Shown here piece by piece: positions 17,146-26,984 of a DNA stretch of 64,000 nucleotides. Each line of letters begins with the position of its first letter. Within the stretch, counting starts at the first letter, position 1. The DNA comes from an uncultured bacterium (GTDB lineage Bacteria > Verrucomicrobiota > Kiritimatiellia > RFP12 > UBA1067). Made by a program: the position numbers and the translations under genes. Location: contig CADCCW010000013.1 of the NCBI GenBank assembly GCA_902800055.1, positions 1 to 64,000 on the forward strand, given 5' to 3'. Under the pieces are notes generated by a model. It saw only the letters and a program-made list of their open reading frames with translations. It ran no database searches and was not told the DNA's origin.

Positions 17146-17215
17146 ACACAATGTCGCCATGCGTGGCGGCGAAAATTCCACGATAAACTCTACGGAAGAA
17201 AGAAGGACAAGCAAA

Positions 17216-18382
17216 ATGAACTACAAGTACACCTGCCTGAACCCGATTGCGGAGTGCGGGCTGACGAACCTGGGCGAAAACTACGCCCGGACCGAGAAGT
17301 TCGAGGACGCGGACGCGGTGTTCGTGCGCTCGGCGAAGATGGACGAGCTCGTGCCCGGCGAGCGGCTGCTGGCCGTCGCCCGCGCCGGCGCCGGGGTGAA
17401 CAACATCCCCCACGCCGAATACGCCAAGAAGGGCATCGTTGTCTTCAACACGCCCGGCGCGAACGCCAACGGCGTGAAGGAGCTGGTGATCGCCGGCATG
17501 CTGCTCGCGAGCCGCGACATCGTCGGCGGCATCGGCTGGGTGAAGGAGAACGCCGCGGATCCCGCCGTGGGCAAGGCCGCCGAGAAGGCCAAGAAGGCGT
17601 TCGCCGGCACGGAGATCCAGGGCAAGCGGCTCGGCGTGATCGGCCTCGGCGCGATCGGCCAGAAGGTCGCCAACGCCGCCGTGGGCCTCGGCATGGAGGT
17701 CTTCGGCTACGATCCCTACCTTTCGGTCGACGCGGCCTGGAACCTGAGCCGCGCCGTCAAGCACTGCAAGAACGTCGAGGCGATCTACCGCGCCTGCGAC
17801 TTCATCACCATCCACGTGCCGGCGCTCGAGTCCACCAAGGGCATGGTCAACGCCGAGGCGATCGCGATGATGAAGCGCGGCGTCATAATCATCAACGCGG
17901 CGCGCGACGCGCTCGTGAACGAGAAGGACCTGCTTGCCGCGCTCGACAGCGGCAAGGTGCGCCGCTACGTGAGCGACTTTCCGACGCCCGGAACGGCCAG
18001 CCACAAGGGCTGCATCGTGATTCCGCACCTCGGCGCCTCGACGGAGGAGGCCGAGGACAACTGCGCGGTGATGGCCGTCAAGGAGATGCGCGACTATCTC
18101 GAGAACGGCAACATCGTCAACTCGGTGAACTACCCGGCGTGCTCGCTCGGGCCGGCGAACAAGGCGGGGCGCATCGCGATCTGCCACCGGAACGTCGCGA
18201 ACATGATCGGCCAGTTCACCACGATCCTCGGCGAAGCGAAGATCAACATCGACGCGATCGCCAACAAGTCCCGCGGCGACTTCGCCTACTCGCTCATCGA
18301 CGTCGACACCCCGGTGCCGGATGAGGTCGTCAAGGCCCTCGAGGCGAGCGAGGCGGTGGTGCGCGTGAGGGTGATCAAGTAG
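17216..18382 (+). CDS. serA: D-3-phosphoglycerate dehydrogenase
   Basis: 388 residues from ATG 17216 (AGAAGGAC upstream). RAGAGVNNIP, the NAD-binding GVIGLGAIGQKVAN, and VSDFPTPG followed by the catalytic HLGAST match SerA. The last ~75 residues (RIAICHRNVANMIGQFTTIL onward) form an ACT domain, so serine feedback is plausible. It makes 3-phosphohydroxypyruvate, the first step of serine synthesis and the carbon source for cysteine. It is transcribed alone from its own promoter. Confidence 0.92.
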   Translation: MNYKYTCLNPIAECGLTNLGENYARTEKFEDADAVFVRSAKMDELVPGERLLAVARAGAGVNNIPHAEYAKKGIVVFNTPGANANGVKELVIAGMLLASRDIVGGIGWVKENAADPAVGKAAEKAKKAFAGTEIQGKRLGVIGLGAIGQKVANAAVGLGMEVFGYDPYLSVDAAWNLSRAVKHCKNVEAIYRACDFITIHVPALESTKGMVNAEAIAMMKRGVIIINAARDALVNEKDLLAALDSGKVRRYVSDFPTPGTASHKGCIVIPHLGASTEEAEDNCAVMAVKEMRDYLENGNIVNSVNYPACSLGPANKAGRIAICHRNVANMIGQFTTILGEAKINIDAIANKSRGDFAYSLIDVDTPVPDEVVKALEASEAVVRVRVIK

Positions 18383-18407
18383 TCGCCTTCGGAGCGCGGA
18401 GCGGAGA

Positions 18408-19610
18408 ATGGGATACGCGAGGAAGAGGACGGCGCCGGGCGGCTCGCAGCCGCCGCCGTCCGCTCCCGCCCCTGCCTCCGCCCCGCGCCAGCAGTCCGCC
18501 GCGAAGCCGAAGGGCGGCTCCTCCGGCAAGTCGATCTGGACGATGCAGATCGGCAAGCCGAAGCAGAAGACCGCGATGAAGCGGGTGGAGGTGCTGCTGT
18601 TCGTCTCCGAGCTCGCCGACCTCCTCCAGGCGGGCATGACGCTCGGCCAGGCGCTGCAGGCGCTGGCGAACCAGGGCGAGGAGGGTTCCGGCCAGCGCTA
18701 CGTGTGCCAGGACCTCTGCGACCGGATCGTCCGCGGCGAAAGCTTCTCCGACGCGTGCGCGCACCATCCCAAGACCTTCCCGCCGCTCTTCTCGAACATG
18801 CTCCGCGCCGGCGAGGCGTCGGGCGCGATGATCGAGGTGCTGCGCCGGCTCGGCGAGCACTACGAGCGCGACGACAACATGCGCGGCAAGATCAAGGGCG
18901 CGCTCACCTACCCGGTGATCGTGCTCTGCATCGGCGTGGTGGCGGTGATCGGCGCGCTGGTGTGGATCATCCCCCAGTTCCAGAAGGTGTTTGACTCGAT
19001 GGGCGCGTCGCTGCCGCTGCCGACGCGGATCCTGATCGGCCTATCCGACGCGGTGATCAACTACGGCTGGGCGATGGCGCTCGGGGTGGTCGCCGTGGTG
19101 TGGTGGTTCCGCCGCTGGAGCCGCACCCAGTCCGGCCGCCGGCGCATCGACGGCTGGAAGCTCTCGGTGCCGCTCGTGCGCGGCATCGTCGCCTCCGGCG
19201 CCTACTCCTCGCTCGCCTACACGCTCAAAACGCTGCTTTCGAACGGCGTCAACGTGCTCCAGGCGCTGAAGATCTGCGAGGAGACGTGCGGCAACGCGGT
19301 CATCGGCGACGCGCTCGCCACCGCCCGTCGCCGCGTCACCGACGGCACCACGATCTCGGGCCCGCTCGCGGCGAGCGGGGTGTTCCCGCGGATGATGACC
19401 GACATGCTCGCGGTGGGCGAGCAGGCGGGCGACATGGCCGCGTCGCTGGAGAACGTCGGGCGGCGCTACCAGAAGGACATGGACCGCAACATCGCTTCGT
19501 TCACCAACGCGCTCGAGCCGATCCTCATCGTGCTCATCGCGAGCGTGGTCGGCTTCGTCGCGATCGCCATCCTCACTGCGGTCTTCAAGGTGTCCTCCTC
19601 GATCGGATGA
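18408..19610 (+). CDS. type II secretion/type IV pilus inner-membrane platform protein (GspF/PilC family)
   Basis: 400 residues. Two repeats of the GspF domain are visible (ELADLLQAGMTLGQALQAL and LKTLLSNGVNVLQALKICEE), each followed by membrane helices, with FPRMMTDMLAVGEQAG before the last. The protein forms the platform that couples the assembly ATPase to pseudopilin. Residues 1-60 are a disordered Pro/Ala/Lys-rich extension in place of the usual N-terminus. No ATPase or pilin gene is in the window, so the system cannot be named. Confidence 0.85.
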   Translation: MGYARKRTAPGGSQPPPSAPAPASAPRQQSAAKPKGGSSGKSIWTMQIGKPKQKTAMKRVEVLLFVSELADLLQAGMTLGQALQALANQGEEGSGQRYVCQDLCDRIVRGESFSDACAHHPKTFPPLFSNMLRAGEASGAMIEVLRRLGEHYERDDNMRGKIKGALTYPVIVLCIGVVAVIGALVWIIPQFQKVFDSMGASLPLPTRILIGLSDAVINYGWAMALGVVAVVWWFRRWSRTQSGRRRIDGWKLSVPLVRGIVASGAYSSLAYTLKTLLSNGVNVLQALKICEETCGNAVIGDALATARRRVTDGTTISGPLAASGVFPRMMTDMLAVGEQAGDMAASLENVGRRYQKDMDRNIASFTNALEPILIVLIASVVGFVAIAILTAVFKVSSSIG

Positions 19611-19665
19611 CGGCGGGGAGCGAGGGAGATTTCAGTCAATGGCAAATACACACGAAAGGGAAAGC

Positions 19666-21123
19666 ATGGACAGAAGGGGATTCCTCAAGGGCGTCATCGC
19701 CTCGGGCGCGGCGCCGATGCTCTTCAACGGCTGCGCGACGGGGTTCTTCGCGAACAGCCGCGTCAACGTGGCGGTGGTCGGCTATGGCCGCATCGCGCAC
19801 ACGATGGACGTGCCCGGCGTGCTGCGGCTCTCCGACCGCTGCGTGGTCACCGCGATCTGCGACGTCGACGCGCGCCGCGCCGAGTACGGCAAGAGCGTGG
19901 TCGAGCGCCACTACCTCGGCGAGGGCGAGCGGCGCGAGGTGTCGGTCTGGAGCGACTACCGCGAGATGCTCGCGGCCGACCCCTCGATTGACGCGGTGAT
20001 GCTCTGCATCCCCGACCACCAGCACGCGGTGGCGGCGTCCTACTGCCTCGCCGCCGGCAAGCACATTTTCCTCCAGAAGCCGTTCGCGCAGACGATCCAG
20101 GAGGGCAGGGTCATCGCCAATCTCGCGACGGACAAGGGCCTCGTCGTGCAGGTCGGCGCGTGGCAGCGCTCGCGCCCCCAGTTCCGCCAGGTGGTGCAGC
20201 TGGTGCGCAACGGCCGCCTCGGCCGCATCGCGCGCGTCGAGGTGGGCCTCGGCTGCGACAAGTCCGGCGGCTCGCGCAAGCCGGAGAAGGTCCCCTCCAC
20301 CTTTGACTACGACGCCTGGCTCGGGCCGACGGACGGCACGGTGCCGTACAACTGGACGCGCTGCCACAACCAGGACCTCCGCCGCATCGGCGACCGCCCG
20401 GGCTGGATCCAGCTCGCGCCGTACGGCTGGGGCATGATCACCAACTGGGGCGCGCACCACCTGGACATCACCGCCTGGGGTCTCGGCTGCGACCCAAGCG
20501 CGGTGCGCGGCAAGTGCGAGTGGATGGACCAGTCCGGCGACAAGCTCTGGAACGTCCATACCACCTACGACCTCCACTACGACTGCGGCGGGGCCGACGT
20601 CCACGTCTCGAACAAGTTCCAGATGGGCGTGAAGTTCATCGGCGAGAACGGAGACTGGCTCTGGTGCACGCGCGGGGCGGTGAAAGTGACGCCAAGCGAC
20701 CCCGACCCAGTGGTCACGCCCGGTATGCTCGGGCCGATCGCCGCGTCGAAGCCGAACCTGCTCGACCCGCTCACCGAGGTGAAGGTGGACGTTCTCTCCC
20801 GCGGCCGCGAGAAGTTCCTCACCGCCAACGACCACTTCGAGAACTGGATCGAGGCGGTGCGGCGCGAGGACCCCGGCTACACCGTTTCCAACGCGGAGGA
20901 GGCCCACCGCTCGACCGCGTTCTGCTCGCTGGGGCGGATGTGCATGGAGCTGTCGCGCGGCCGCGAGGAGGGCTCGCTCCGCTGGGACGCGGCGAAGGAG
21001 ACGACCGGCGACGCGGCGGCGGACAAGATGCTCGTCCCGTTCGCGCGCGGCAAGTACGACCTGAAGCCGATCCTGGAGAAGGCAGGCTACGACTACGCGA
21101 AGATGGTGAAGCCGCTCGCCTGA
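19666..21123 (+). CDS. Tat-exported Gfo/Idh/MocA family oxidoreductase
   Basis: 485 residues from ATG 19666, which follows GAAAGGG; an ATG at 19639 is possible. MDRRGFLKGVIASGAA is a twin-arginine signal, so the protein is exported folded with its cofactor. VNVAVVGYGRIAHTMDVPG is the Rossmann loop for NAD(P), and LQKPFAQ (in place of the usual EKP) is the catalytic-lysine block. The relatives oxidise or reduce sugars, including 3-keto-glycoside pathways. The next gene encodes a sugar isomerase fused to DUF1080, 37 nt away, supporting that role. Confidence 0.85.
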   Translation: MDRRGFLKGVIASGAAPMLFNGCATGFFANSRVNVAVVGYGRIAHTMDVPGVLRLSDRCVVTAICDVDARRAEYGKSVVERHYLGEGERREVSVWSDYREMLAADPSIDAVMLCIPDHQHAVAASYCLAAGKHIFLQKPFAQTIQEGRVIANLATDKGLVVQVGAWQRSRPQFRQVVQLVRNGRLGRIARVEVGLGCDKSGGSRKPEKVPSTFDYDAWLGPTDGTVPYNWTRCHNQDLRRIGDRPGWIQLAPYGWGMITNWGAHHLDITAWGLGCDPSAVRGKCEWMDQSGDKLWNVHTTYDLHYDCGGADVHVSNKFQMGVKFIGENGDWLWCTRGAVKVTPSDPDPVVTPGMLGPIAASKPNLLDPLTEVKVDVLSRGREKFLTANDHFENWIEAVRREDPGYTVSNAEEAHRSTAFCSLGRMCMELSRGREEGSLRWDAAKETTGDAAADKMLVPFARGKYDLKPILEKAGYDYAKMVKPLA

Positions 21124-21160
21124 GGCGGCGCAAGGCGTTTTACCGAAAGGAGAAATGGAA

Positions 21161-22819
21161 ATGAAGGGAATAGCGTTGATCCTGGCGGCCGCCGCGGCGT
21201 CCGCCGCGCTCGCGGCGGACGAGCCGCTCGTCAAGGGACTGCTCATCGGCGAGAAGGCGAGCCCGAGCTGCCGCGCCCCGAAGCTCCCGTATTCGCTCGG
21301 CATGGCGCGCTACACGATGTGGAACACGCCGTTCGACCGCGCGCTCGACATCACCGAGGCGCTTGAATGCCGCTACATGAGCCTCATCGAGGGCTCCATC
21401 GCCCGCGACGCCTCCGACGCCGAGATCGAGGCCTACAAGGCGCGCCTCGCGAAGCGCGGCATCGCGGTCGACACGCTCGGTCCCGTCTACTTCGACGACG
21501 AGAAGACGATCGAGGACGCGTTCGCGTTCGCGAAGCGCTACGGGATGAAGATGATCTCGGTGGTGCCGTTTGAGAAGCGCAAGGTGGACGGCAAGGAGAC
21601 CCGGGTCGAGTCCGACGCGATGCTCGACGTCCTCGAGCGCATGGTGGGCAAGTACGACATCAAGGCCGGCATCCACAACCACGGGCCTGACATCCCGTAC
21701 CTCTTCCCGACCGGCGAGTCGATCGAGAAGCGCATCGCCGGCCGCGACGCGCGCATCGGCTACTGCTTCGACGTCGGCCACCAGGCGCGCTTCGGCGGCG
21801 GCGACCCCGCGAAGTTCATCTGCGACCACGCCGACCGCATCTACGACATCCACCTCAAGAACATCAAGATCGACCCGGTCCACAACCTCGCCAAGGAGGG
21901 ACCGCGCGGCGAGCTGGATGTTCCGGCCATCCTCACCGCCCTCGCCGACATCGGCTACTCCGGCGTCTGCCACGTCGAGTACGAGAAGGACCACGGCGAC
22001 AACCTGGTGCAGCTCGCCGAGTCGTTCGGCTACTACCGCGGCGTCATGGACGCGATCCGCGTGAAGCCGGTCATGAAGCCGGCGCCGGCGGACGCGAACA
22101 CGCTCACCGAGGCCGAGCGCGCCGAGGGCTGGAAGCTCCTCTGGGACGGCAAGACGCTTGACGGCTGGCTCGCGGTGAAGGGCGGCTGCAAGGCGCCGCC
22201 GGAGAAGGGCTGGGTGATCTCCGCCGGCACGCTCACCATGCGCCCGGTGAACGGGATCACCGACGACGGCCAGTGGTTCCCGCTGCCGCCGGAGGACCAG
22301 AAGCTCGGCGGCGGCGGCGACATCGTGACGGCGAAGAAGTACCGCGACTTCGCCTTCAAGTTCGACTTCCGGCTGACCCCCAAGGCGAACTCGGGCGTCA
22401 AGTACTTCTACGACGAGAACCTGAACAAGGGCACCTGCGAGGAGTACCAGATCCTCGAAGACGGCCACCCCGACTCAGACAAGGGCAGGGACGGCAACCG
22501 CCGCGTGGCGGCGCTCTACGACGTCATGCCCGCCGCAGCCGACGACGTGAAGCGGCCGGTCGGCGAGTGGAACTCCGGCATGATCGTCGCGAAGGGGAGC
22601 CATGTCGAGCACTGGCTCAACGGCAAGAAGGTGCTTGAGTACGAGCGCGGCTCGAAGGAGTTCCGCGACCTCGTCGCCGCGTCGAAGTACAAGGACTGGG
22701 GCGTGGACGCCAACGGGCAGCCGCAGCCGTGGGGCGAGGTCCCCGAAGGGCGCATCCTCCTCCAGGACCACAGCGACTCGACCGTCAGCTTCTGCAACCT
22801 CAAGATCAAGGAGCTCTAA
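21161..22819 (+). CDS. secreted sugar isomerase/epimerase-like TIM barrel fused to DUF1080
   Basis: 552 residues from ATG 21161, at good spacing from AAAGGAG; ATG 21155 is too close. A Sec signal (ending ASAALAA) leads. Residues 25-300 are an AP-endonuclease-2/xylose-isomerase-like barrel with metal ligands in GIHNHGPD, CFDVGHQ, DIHLKN and HVEYE. Residues 315-550 are DUF1080, the 3-keto-disaccharide hydrolase fold, with WKLLWDGKTLDGW. The fusion next to an exported Gfo/Idh/MocA enzyme suggests cleavage or isomerisation of 3-keto-glycosides outside the cytoplasm. Substrate is inferred. Confidence 0.85.
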   Translation: MKGIALILAAAAASAALAADEPLVKGLLIGEKASPSCRAPKLPYSLGMARYTMWNTPFDRALDITEALECRYMSLIEGSIARDASDAEIEAYKARLAKRGIAVDTLGPVYFDDEKTIEDAFAFAKRYGMKMISVVPFEKRKVDGKETRVESDAMLDVLERMVGKYDIKAGIHNHGPDIPYLFPTGESIEKRIAGRDARIGYCFDVGHQARFGGGDPAKFICDHADRIYDIHLKNIKIDPVHNLAKEGPRGELDVPAILTALADIGYSGVCHVEYEKDHGDNLVQLAESFGYYRGVMDAIRVKPVMKPAPADANTLTEAERAEGWKLLWDGKTLDGWLAVKGGCKAPPEKGWVISAGTLTMRPVNGITDDGQWFPLPPEDQKLGGGGDIVTAKKYRDFAFKFDFRLTPKANSGVKYFYDENLNKGTCEEYQILEDGHPDSDKGRDGNRRVAALYDVMPAAADDVKRPVGEWNSGMIVAKGSHVEHWLNGKKVLEYERGSKEFRDLVAASKYKDWGVDANGQPQPWGEVPEGRILLQDHSDSTVSFCNLKIKEL

Positions 22820-22853
22820 TCCGCGGCGGTTGCGGAGCGCAGGGGATTTTTGG

Positions 22854-22859
22854 TAAAAT
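22854..22859 (+). promoter_or_regulatory. -10 box of infC
   Basis: TTTTTGGTAAAATACAAC. Transcription would start about 22866, leaving a 25-nt leader that holds GAGGTG (22881-22886) before the ATC start at 22891. Confidence 0.6.
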
Positions 22860-22890
22860 ACAACAAAAACACAAAACAGCGAGGTGGGTT

Positions 22891-23472
<582 letters not shown>

Positions 23473-23504
23473 CTGGGCGGTTGCCAAAGGGAGCGAGAGG
23501 GCAA

Positions 23505-24383
23505 ATGGGAAAGTTCAGACTCAGGGGCAGGAGGCGCCGCCGCAAGGTGCTGCGGCTTGACCGCGTCCCGATTCGGACGATCGCCCCCAACCTGGTGACG
23601 GCGATGGCGGCGTGCGCCGGCATTACCTCGATCTCGCTTTCGAGCGAGGGGAGGTTCCTGCATGCGCTCGTCGCGCTGCTCGTTGCCTGCGTGTGCGACG
23701 GCATGGACGGTCGCATCGCGCGGCTCCTCAAGGCGAGCTCGAAGCTCGGCGCGGAGCTCGACTCGCTCGCCGACTTCGTGAACTTTGGCGTCGCGCCGGC
23801 GATGTTCATGTACTTCTGGATGACCGGCGGGCCGACCCACATGTACCTCGACGGCACGCCAGTCGCCCAGCCGCTCGTGCGCATCGTGCTCGGATGCTCG
23901 CTCTTCTACGCGATGTGCGATTGCTTCCGGCTCGCGCGCTTCAACACCATGCTCGAGCAGGAGACCGCGCCGTGGTGGCGCAACTACTTCACCGGGGTTC
24001 CCGCCCCCGGCGGCTGCTGGATGGTGCTCACGCCCGCGATAATCTCGCTCGCGCTCGATGCGAAGGGGTCCGCCCCCAGGCTCGCGTCCTTCCTGCAGAA
24101 CCCCTGGACCGGCATTTTCATGCTTCTTTTCGTCGGGTCGCTGATGGCCTCGCGGCTGCCGACGATCTCGCTCAAGCACCTGCACGTGCGGAAGAGCTCG
24201 ATGCCGCTTGTGCTTGCCGCGCTGCTGCTCCTGGTGGCGCTCTTCGTCTCCAACTTCTGGCTGACGCTCGGCGTGATGGGGGCGGGCTACATCCTCACGG
24301 TGCCCGTCTCGGGGCTGATGTTCCTCCGGACCAGGGCCAGGATGTCGGCCATGCCACTTGACGCGGACGCCGCGAAAGTGTAA
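23505..24383 (+). CDS. pssA: CDP-diacylglycerol-serine O-phosphatidyltransferase
   Basis: 292 residues with several membrane helices. CDGMDGRIARLLK followed by SKLGAELDSLAD is the CDP-alcohol phosphatidyltransferase motif DGxxAR-x8-GxxxDxxxD. The overall length and the FxRLARFN block fit the PssA type rather than PgsA. It makes phosphatidylserine, the precursor of phosphatidylethanolamine. Residues 4-20 are very basic (LRGRRRRRKVLR). ATG 23505 follows GGGAGCGAGAGG. It is 32 nt after infC. Confidence 0.85.
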   Translation: MGKFRLRGRRRRRKVLRLDRVPIRTIAPNLVTAMAACAGITSISLSSEGRFLHALVALLVACVCDGMDGRIARLLKASSKLGAELDSLADFVNFGVAPAMFMYFWMTGGPTHMYLDGTPVAQPLVRIVLGCSLFYAMCDCFRLARFNTMLEQETAPWWRNYFTGVPAPGGCWMVLTPAIISLALDAKGSAPRLASFLQNPWTGIFMLLFVGSLMASRLPTISLKHLHVRKSSMPLVLAALLLLVALFVSNFWLTLGVMGAGYILTVPVSGLMFLRTRARMSAMPLDADAAKV

Positions 24384-24386
24384 AAT
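24381..24386 (+). promoter_or_regulatory. -10 box of the LA_2272-like gene
   Basis: GTGTAAAATACGCG overlaps the pssA stop codon and leaves a leader of about 38 nt ahead of the ATG at 24431. Confidence 0.5.
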
Positions 24387-24430
24387 ACGCGCATATTTTT
24401 AATAACCACCGAAAGGACAAAGGAAAAACA

Positions 24431-25138
24431 ATGAAGATAATCCGTTCGCTCTGCCTCGCGGCCGCTGTCGCAGCCGTCGCCGGTTCCATCCGCGCGCAGG
24501 AGGAGGAAGAAATCGAAGAGGGAGCCGTGGGCTGGACGCCGATTGCGGTCTCGCTCGCATCCCCGGTCCAGCTGCCCTGGGGCCATGCGAAGTGGGATGT
24601 CTTCGGCCTTGACCTGGGCATCTTCTACAACGGCTCGCCGAAGGTCTACGGCCTCGACGTCGCCTGCGCCACGGTCTGCACCGACGACTCGATTGGCCTC
24701 ATCGTCGGCCCGGTGTTCAACTACGCGGCGACCGACGTCTACGGCATGCGCGCGACGTTGATTGCCAACATCTGCCGCGGCAACGTCTATGGTCTCGAGG
24801 CCGGCGGATTCGGCTACAACAACTACGTCTGCGGCGCCAACCTCGAGTTCCTTGGCTCGATGTGCAATCGCCTCACCGGCGCGGCGGCGAGCCTGGTCTT
24901 CACTATGGCCGATGAGGAGACCTGCGGCTGCACGATCGCCGGCGGCGTCAACCTTGCCACCAAGGCGTATGGCTGCCAGGTCGCGGGTGTCTTCAACATG
25001 ACCGAGGAACTGCACGGCTGCCAGATCGGCCTCGTCAACTATGCACGCGAGTGCCCCTGGGGCTTCCAGATCGGCTTGGTGAACATCATAATGGACAACA
25101 AGCTCAAGGTTCTGCCGATCGTCAACGGGTACTTCTGA
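24431..25138 (+). CDS. LA_2272-type surface repeat protein
   Basis: 235 residues with a Sec signal (cleavage after SIRA). The mature part consists of repeats of about 14-16 residues of the form G-x-Q-x-G-L-x-N (GCQVAGVFNMTEEL, GCQIGLVNYARECP, GFQIGLVNI), typical of the LA_2272 surface family and probably a beta-rich outer-membrane or surface domain. Cysteines recur in the repeats (about ten), which could form disulfides. Function is unknown. The stop overlaps the parB start by 1 nt. Confidence 0.75.
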   Translation: MKIIRSLCLAAAVAAVAGSIRAQEEEEIEEGAVGWTPIAVSLASPVQLPWGHAKWDVFGLDLGIFYNGSPKVYGLDVACATVCTDDSIGLIVGPVFNYAATDVYGMRATLIANICRGNVYGLEAGGFGYNNYVCGANLEFLGSMCNRLTGAAASLVFTMADEETCGCTIAGGVNLATKAYGCQVAGVFNMTEELHGCQIGLVNYARECPWGFQIGLVNIIMDNKLKVLPIVNGYF

Positions 25139-26115
25139 TGGCGAAGGGGAATCCCTATCTGAAGAAGGCAACGGGGGCCGCCAAGGCCCCCGCTTCCGTC
25201 CCGGGCCGCCGTCAGCACGGCCTCGGCCGCAAGGTCGACTTCGGCGCCGCCGGGGTCGACGGCCTTCTCGGTCGGATTCCCGCCGCGCCGCCGGCGACCG
25301 CCGGCCAGGCGCTGGAGCTGCCGATCGCCGAGATCGAGCGCAGCCCGTTCCAGCCTCGGCGCGACTTCTCCGAGGCCGAGCTCAAGGAACTTGCCGAGTC
25401 GCTCAAGAACAACGGCCTCGTCCAGCCGCCGACAGTCCGCCGCAATGCGGCTGGGCGCTACGAGCTCGTCTGCGGCGAGCGCCGCGTAAGGGCGGCGCAG
25501 CTCATTGGGTGGAAGAAGATCCGCGTCACCCTCATCGAGGCGAACGACCTTACGGCCGCCGCGATGACGACGACCGAGAACATCCAGCGCGAGGACCTGA
25601 ACCCGATCGAGGAGGCTTCGGCCTACCGCGCGCTGCAGGACACCTTCAGCCTCACCCAGCAGGAGGTCGCCGAGCGCGTCGGCAAGGGTCGTGCGACGGT
25701 GGCCAACGCGGTGCGCCTGCTGGAGCTGCCCGACGAGGTGAAGTCGCTCCTTTCCCAGAACCTCATTTCCGTCGGCCACGCGAAGGTGCTGCTGTCGGTC
25801 GAGGGCGAGAAGGACCGCGTCCTCCTGGCCCGCGACTGCGTGAACAACCAGCTCACCGTGCGCGCGCTCGAGCGCCGCGTCGCGCGCCTCCACGAGCCGG
25901 TCGCGACTCGCCCCCGCGGCACTCCCGACCTGCCCGACGGCTACGTCCGCAGCCTCGCCGAGAAGATGCGCCGCCACCTCGGCTGCGCCGTCCGGGTGAC
26001 GAGCGGCGTGCTGCACCCCAACGGGCGCCGCACCAAGGGCGTCGTGGAGATCGACTTCCTCGACAACAACGACCTCGACCGCATCATCAGGATGCTCGGC
26101 GTCGAGGTGGACTAG
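25138..26115 (+). CDS. parB: ParB-family chromosome partitioning protein
   Basis: 325 residues. ERSPFQPRRDF, LVQPPTVRRN and VCGERRVRAAQLIGW are the ParB CTP-binding domain (GERR is the arginine motif). TTTENIQREDLNPIEEA and the HTH QQEVAERVGKGRATVANAVRLL follow, then a C-terminal dimerisation region. It loads on parS sites and with ParA segregates chromosomes. parA is not next to it, and I found no parS-like palindrome in the window. The start overlaps the preceding stop (TGATG). Confidence 0.92.
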   Translation: MAKGNPYLKKATGAAKAPASVPGRRQHGLGRKVDFGAAGVDGLLGRIPAAPPATAGQALELPIAEIERSPFQPRRDFSEAELKELAESLKNNGLVQPPTVRRNAAGRYELVCGERRVRAAQLIGWKKIRVTLIEANDLTAAAMTTTENIQREDLNPIEEASAYRALQDTFSLTQQEVAERVGKGRATVANAVRLLELPDEVKSLLSQNLISVGHAKVLLSVEGEKDRVLLARDCVNNQLTVRALERRVARLHEPVATRPRGTPDLPDGYVRSLAEKMRRHLGCAVRVTSGVLHPNGRRTKGVVEIDFLDNNDLDRIIRMLGVEVD

Positions 26116-26124
26116 GAGGGCGGA

Positions 26125-26979
26125 ATGTTTCCGCTGCTGATTGCGGCATCGCTTGTGTTTACGCCGGCGGATGCGGCTTTCGCATACTCCAATGCAGTGG
26201 AGATCGTGCGGGACTGCTCTCCGCGCGACGCCGGTACCATCCGCGGCGGCATCGCCGCCTTCCATATTCTCGACCTCGCCAGCATCGCCGGCGCGAATGT
26301 CCGGCTCGATCGCTTCTCCGACACGACGCCGCGCGGCGTCCGCCACTTCACCAACCTCTCTGCCGAGTTCGTCGCCAATCCCACTGGGGAATGGGTGGTG
26401 GTGGTGTCGCACTACGACACCAAGGCGGGCACCGGCTGCCCCGGCGCCAACGACGGCGCATCGACCTCGGGGCTGCTCATCAGCCTTGCCGGCGTGCTGG
26501 CGAGCCGCCAGTTCGACGGCGGCAACGTGATGCTTGTCTGGACTGACGGCGAGGAGTGCTTCGAGTCATACTCTGCCAACGACGGGTTCCACGGCTCGCG
26601 CCGTGCGGCGGCGCGGCTCAAGGAGTCGGGCCGGAAGGTGAGGGGGGTCGTATGCGTGGACATGCTTGGAGATCGCGACCTCGGGATATCGATTCCCCGC
26701 AACGGCACCGACAGCCTCGCCGAGGCCGCGCTCCGCGCCGCCGCCGCGCGCGGGCTCAAGGGACTGGTCGCACGCGCCGACATCGTGGTCAAGGACGACC
26801 ACCAGCCGTTCCTCGACCTCGGCTTCCCGGCAATCGACCTCATTGACTTCTCCTACGGCCCCGACAACTCCTGGTGGCACACCAAGGAGGACACGCCGGA
26901 CAAGATCTCCATCGAGTCGCTTCACAAGGCGGGCGAGCTTGTCGCCGGCATCATCACCGAACTTTTCAACGACAGGTAG
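26125..26979 (+). CDS. secreted M28-family zinc peptidase / glutaminyl cyclase-like
   Basis: 284 residues with a short signal peptide (MFPLLIAASLVFTPADAAFA). Zinc ligands fit the M28 order: VSHYDTK (His), GANDGAS (Asp), WTDGEE (Glu pair), CVDMLGDRD (Asp) and WWHTKEDTPDKIS (His). The last block and the size also resemble bacterial glutaminyl-peptide cyclotransferases, so the reaction could be aminopeptidase or N-terminal pyroglutamate formation. It acts in the periplasm or outside. It follows parB by 9 nt. Confidence 0.8.
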   Translation: MFPLLIAASLVFTPADAAFAYSNAVEIVRDCSPRDAGTIRGGIAAFHILDLASIAGANVRLDRFSDTTPRGVRHFTNLSAEFVANPTGEWVVVVSHYDTKAGTGCPGANDGASTSGLLISLAGVLASRQFDGGNVMLVWTDGEECFESYSANDGFHGSRRAAARLKESGRKVRGVVCVDMLGDRDLGISIPRNGTDSLAEAALRAAAARGLKGLVARADIVVKDDHQPFLDLGFPAIDLIDFSYGPDNSWWHTKEDTPDKISIESLHKAGELVAGIITELFNDR

Positions 26980-26984
26980 GGAAA

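Noticed and set aside
17146-17215. Riboswitch in the serA leader
   Set aside because: The leader is only about 65 nt and contains no recognisable aptamer.
25138-26115. Replication origin or parS near parB
   Set aside because: No parS-like TGTTTCACGTGAAACA palindrome, DnaA-box cluster, parA, dnaA or gid genes were seen.
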